NCBI GenBank assembly: GCA_030671905.1
Contig: DAOVHK010000060.1
Coordinates: 1 to 8,243, forward strand
DNA length: 8,243 nt
Origin: Clostridia bacterium
GTDB lineage: Bacteria; UBA6262; WVXT01
Reading direction: 5' to 3'
Translations under genes and position numbers: made by a program
Shown here: in pieces, positions 6,068-8,243 of the stretch
Numbering within the stretch: position 1 is the stretch's first letter
How the letters are laid out: the number at the start of each line of letters is the position of its first letter
Notes under the pieces: model-generated
Told to the model about the DNA's origin: nothing
Databases searched by the model: none
Seen by the model: only the letters and a program-made list of their open reading frames with translations

Positions 6068-6908
6068 CAAAAAAGGAGGAGGAGAAGAGGTTAATAAGAC
6101 GAGAAATCTCCTCAGCAGATTAGATTTGCATACTGTCTGTGAGGGAGCCCGTTGTCCAAACCTCTGGGAATGTTTTGCTGAATCTACAGCCACATTCATG
6201 ATTTTAGGTAAAATCTGTACAAGGAACTGTAAATTCTGTAGTGTGGCTAAAGGGAGTCCTTTACCAGTTGACCAGAAGGAACCCAAAAGAATAGCCCAGG
6301 CAGTGAAAAAATTGGACTTGAAGCATGTAGTAATTACCTCAGTTACCCGTGATGATTTGCCAGATAGGGGAGCTTCTCAATTTTTCTCTACAGTTATGGA
6401 GGTTCGCTCGATAAATCCCGATGTAATTATTGAAGTGCTTATTCCTGATTTCGCAGGAAGTAGAGAAGCGATTAACCAGGTATTAGAGGCAAGGCCTGAG
6501 ATTGTCGGACACAACTTAGAGACAGTGCCATCTTTATATCGAAAGGTGAGACCCGGGGCATCTTATGAGAGGTCTCTGAAGTTGCTTAAGTTGGTAAAGA
6601 TTTTGCAGTCCGATATTTACACTAAGTCGAGCCTGATGCTCGGCTTAGGAGAGGAAAAACAGGAGATTTTGCAGGTAATGGAAGATTTGAGAAGAATAGA
6701 TTGTGATATTCTCACTATGGGACAATATCTACAACCGAGTAGCTCGCATCTGGAAGTTCGTAGATTTATTCCTCCAAGTGAATTTGAAGAATATAAAAAG
6801 GTAGCGGAAAAGATGGAATTCCTGTTTGTGGCATCAGGACCCTTTGTTCGCAGTTCATATAGAGCAAATGAATTTTCCAGTCGATTCATTCGTAAGGTAA
6901 CTCATTAG
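6012..6908 (+). CDS. lipA: Lipoyl synthase, radical SAM
   Basis: Inserts two sulfur atoms at C6 and C8 of the protein-bound octanoyl group to complete lipoate. Both iron-sulfur cluster motifs of the family are intact in 298 residues: the auxiliary cluster C-x4-C-x5-C at Cys43, Cys48 and Cys54, and the radical SAM cluster C-x3-C-x2-C at Cys69, Cys73 and Cys76. The C-terminal R-S-S-Y-R at 280-284 holds the serine that completes the auxiliary cluster. The blocks V-I-T-S-V-T-R-D-D-L, I-E-V-L-I-P-D-F, L-M-L-G-L-G-E and G-Q-Y-L-Q-P-S are all in order. Minor departures are D-L-P-D-R-G-A (usually D-G-G-A) and T-K-S-S-L-M (usually T-K-S-G-L-M). It overlaps lipB by 56 bases, consistent with coupled synthesis, and with LipB gives the cell its own lipoate without scavenging. 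Confidence 0.97.
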   Translation: MVSRFPPWIVKRLSLAPSDKKGGGEEVNKTRNLLSRLDLHTVCEGARCPNLWECFAESTATFMILGKICTRNCKFCSVAKGSPLPVDQKEPKRIAQAVKKLDLKHVVITSVTRDDLPDRGASQFFSTVMEVRSINPDVIIEVLIPDFAGSREAINQVLEARPEIVGHNLETVPSLYRKVRPGASYERSLKLLKLVKILQSDIYTKSSLMLGLGEEKQEILQVMEDLRRIDCDILTMGQYLQPSSSHLEVRRFIPPSEFEEYKKVAEKMEFLFVASGPFVRSSYRANEFSSRFIRKVTH

Positions 6909-6935
6909 TCTTGTCAAATATAGAGGAGGAAGGGA

Positions 6936-7808
6936 ATGCTTTTTGAGGCTTTAAAATCGGGTAAATTTGTAGTGACTTCAGAGATAGGACCACCTAAAGG
7001 TGTAGAAATGAGAGAAATCCTTTCTGAAGCTGAATTCTTTAAAGGTAAAGTAGAAGCTGTGAATGTAACTGACCTACAGAGTTCGGTTATGAAGTTGGGT
7101 TCCTTAGCTACTTGTCGTCTTTTGGTAGAGAGTGGTGTTGAGCCTGTGTTTCAAATAACCTGTCGCGACCGCAATCGCCTTGCTTTACAATCAGATATTT
7201 TGAGTGCCTATGTTCTGGGAATTAGGAACCTGCTCATTCTCACCGGAGACCATCCTAAATTGGGTGACGACCCAGCGGCGAAGCCTGTTTTCGACCTTGA
7301 TTCGGTACAACTCCTGGAGGCAGTCAAAAAATTACAGGAAGGGGAAGATATGGCAGGGAACAAGTTGGAAGGGGAACCGCCAAAGTTCTTTATGGGAGCA
7401 GTAGTAAATCCCGGTGCCGACCCTATAGAGCCGCAAATAATAAAAATGGAAAAAAAGATAAAAGCTGGAGCACAATTCTTCCAGAGCCAGGCAGTCTACG
7501 AGCCTGAGAAGTTTGCCCAGTTTATGAAGAAGGTGAAGGGTTTTGACGTTCCTGTTCTGGTGGGAATTGTTCTTTTGAAATCTGCAGGAATGGCAAGATA
7601 TATGAATAAGAACGTTAGCGGAGTATATGTTCCTGACCCGCTTATTGAGGAGATGGAAAAGGTAGAGAAAGAGAAAAGAGGAGAGAAGAGTATAGAAATT
7701 GCCGCCAGGCTAATCAGGGAACTTAAAGGTCTCTGTCAGGGCGTGCACATTATGCCTCTTGGCTGGGGAAATAAAGTCCCTAAAGTGTTAGAGGCAGCCG
7801 GTCTATAA
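6936..7808 (+). CDS. metF: Methylenetetrahydrofolate reductase, catalytic subunit
   Basis: FAD enzyme that reduces 5,10-methylene-THF to 5-methyl-THF, the last folate step before the methyl group passes to a corrinoid protein or methionine synthase. The 290-residue barrel shows the family marks in order: T-S-E-I-G-P-P-K-G with catalytic Glu16, N-V-T-D at 43-46, Q-I-T-C-R-D-R-N at 73-80, the flavin-loop L-T-G-D with Asp105, F-F-Q-S-Q ending at Gln185, and a C-terminal G-V-H-I-M-P-L-G-W near 269-277. This is the bacterial short form without the eukaryotic regulatory domain. AGGAGG at 6924-6929 is 6 bases before the ATG, the strongest site in the window. As MetV is also encoded here, a MetVF-type complex is expected. 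The electron donor is not fixed by the sequence. Confidence 0.95.
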   Translation: MLFEALKSGKFVVTSEIGPPKGVEMREILSEAEFFKGKVEAVNVTDLQSSVMKLGSLATCRLLVESGVEPVFQITCRDRNRLALQSDILSAYVLGIRNLLILTGDHPKLGDDPAAKPVFDLDSVQLLEAVKKLQEGEDMAGNKLEGEPPKFFMGAVVNPGADPIEPQIIKMEKKIKAGAQFFQSQAVYEPEKFAQFMKKVKGFDVPVLVGIVLLKSAGMARYMNKNVSGVYVPDPLIEEMEKVEKEKRGEKSIEIAARLIRELKGLCQGVHIMPLGWGNKVPKVLEAAGL

Positions 7809-7817
7809 ACTATTTAT

Positions 7818-7823
7818 AGGTGG
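7818..7823 (+). promoter_or_regulatory. Ribosome binding site of fchA
   Basis: AGGTGG lies 4 bases before ATG 7828, or 1 base before an in-frame GTG at 7825. The spacing favours the ATG. It lies in a 19-base gap after metF, with no sign of a terminator, so fchA continues the operon. Confidence 0.5.
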
Positions 7824-7827
7824 TGTG

Positions 7828-8243
7828 ATGGGAAATTATAGAAGTGAACGGTTAGAAAAGTATATTGATGATTTGGCGGCTAAGCTTCCCGCCCCTGGAG
7901 GGGGGAGCGTGGTGGCTTTGGTGGGTGCACTGGGAGTGGGGCTTCTGAGCATGGTTTCCAATTTTACTCTGGGAAAGGAAAAATACAAACAAAGTGAAGA
8001 AGAGATAAAAAAGATTTTAAACAGAAGCGAAGATTTACGTGAGAGATTAACTGAGTTGGTGGATGAAGATATTAGGGTCTATGGCAAAGTCTCCAGTGCT
8101 TATAAATTATCCCGCACGACTGATCAAGAGAAAAAAGTGCGTTCCCAGGCAATCGAAAAAGCCTGTAAGGATGCACTAACTGTTCCTATGGAAGTAGCGC
8201 GTTGTTGTATGGAAGGACTGGATCTGGCAAGAAGGCTTGTGGA
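7828..8243 (+). CDS. fchA: Methenyltetrahydrofolate cyclohydrolase (formiminotransferase-cyclodeaminase family), 3' end outside window
   Basis: The first 138 codons are visible and the frame is open to the window edge. The L-P-A-P-G-G-G-S motif at residues 20-27, the following small-residue-rich helix, and V-D-E-D-x-x-x-Y at 78-85 are typical of the FTCD_C / FchA family, which in acetogens hydrolyses 5,10-methenyl-THF to 10-formyl-THF and back. The family also contains formimino-THF cyclodeaminases, but the fhs and metF neighbours favour cyclohydrolase. It is not fused to a dehydrogenase in the visible part, so a separate folD-type gene is expected to supply the methylene-THF step, possibly just downstream. 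About 70 residues are likely missing, judging from the usual family length near 210. Confidence 0.87.
   Translation, partial: MGNYRSERLEKYIDDLAAKLPAPGGGSVVALVGALGVGLLSMVSNFTLGKEKYKQSEEEIKKILNRSEDLRERLTELVDEDIRVYGKVSSAYKLSRTTDQEKKVRSQAIEKACKDALTVPMEVARCCMEGLDLARRLV

Noticed and set aside
7204..7404. Plus-strand open frame of 66 codons inside metF
   Set aside because: It is in another frame of an intact metF that shows all family motifs, and it resembles no known protein.
1..8243. CRISPR array, tRNA or rRNA gene, transposon ends or long repeats
   Set aside because: None seen on reading through; the window is almost wholly filled by metabolic genes.

Overview
This window is one strand of a bacterial chromosome, all genes on the + strand, packed as what looks like a single long operon. 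The sequence is moderately AT-rich and uses many AGA/AGG arginine and ATA isoleucine codons. The folate genes are of the tetrahydrofolate type and lipoate is made by LipB/LipA, so this is a bacterium rather than an archaeon. The gene set (formate-THF ligase, methenyl-THF cyclohydrolase, MetF and MetV) points to an anaerobe with the methyl branch of the Wood-Ljungdahl (reductive acetyl-CoA) pathway or a related formate/glycine C1 pathway. No phylum can be named from the sequence alone; an uncultivated anaerobic lineage or a thermophile-like acetogen are both possible.

Layout. 1-95: the 3' end of an upstream gene that I do not recognise. 96-290: a non-coding leader with a near-consensus sigma70 promoter (TTGACA, 16 bp, TATAAA) and, about 40 bases after the predicted start of transcription, a perfect 18-bp palindrome that matches the redox repressor Rex. 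291-1238: ketopantoate reductase (panE). 1228-2925: formate-tetrahydrofolate ligase (fhs), overlapping panE by 11 bases. 2992-3225: a free-standing 77-residue lipoyl domain. 3257-3919: MetV. 3930-5351: dihydrolipoamide dehydrogenase (lpdA). 5366-6067: octanoyltransferase (lipB). 6012-6908: lipoyl synthase (lipA), overlapping lipB by 56 bases. 6936-7808: methylene-THF reductase (metF). 7828 to the window edge: methenyl-THF cyclohydrolase (fchA), cut off at its 3' end. Gaps between genes are 66 bases or less and I see no convincing terminator inside the cluster.

How the genes fit together. Fhs makes 10-formyl-THF from formate, FchA turns it into methenyl-THF, a FolD-type dehydrogenase (not in the window) would make methylene-THF, and MetF with MetV makes methyl-THF. 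Interleaved with these are a complete small lipoyl module: LipB and LipA build lipoate on a carrier, the free-standing lipoyl domain is an obvious substrate, and LpdA can reduce or oxidise it with NAD(H). None of the usual users of lipoate (E1/E2 of 2-oxoacid dehydrogenases, GcvP, GcvT, GcvH) is in the window. The most interesting reading is that NADH, LpdA and the lipoyl carrier form an electron-delivery chain to MetV/MetF; this is an inference from gene order and must be weighed against the simpler view that the module serves a glycine cleavage/synthase system or 2-oxoacid dehydrogenase encoded elsewhere. A Rex-type operator upstream would link the whole cluster to the NADH/NAD+ ratio.
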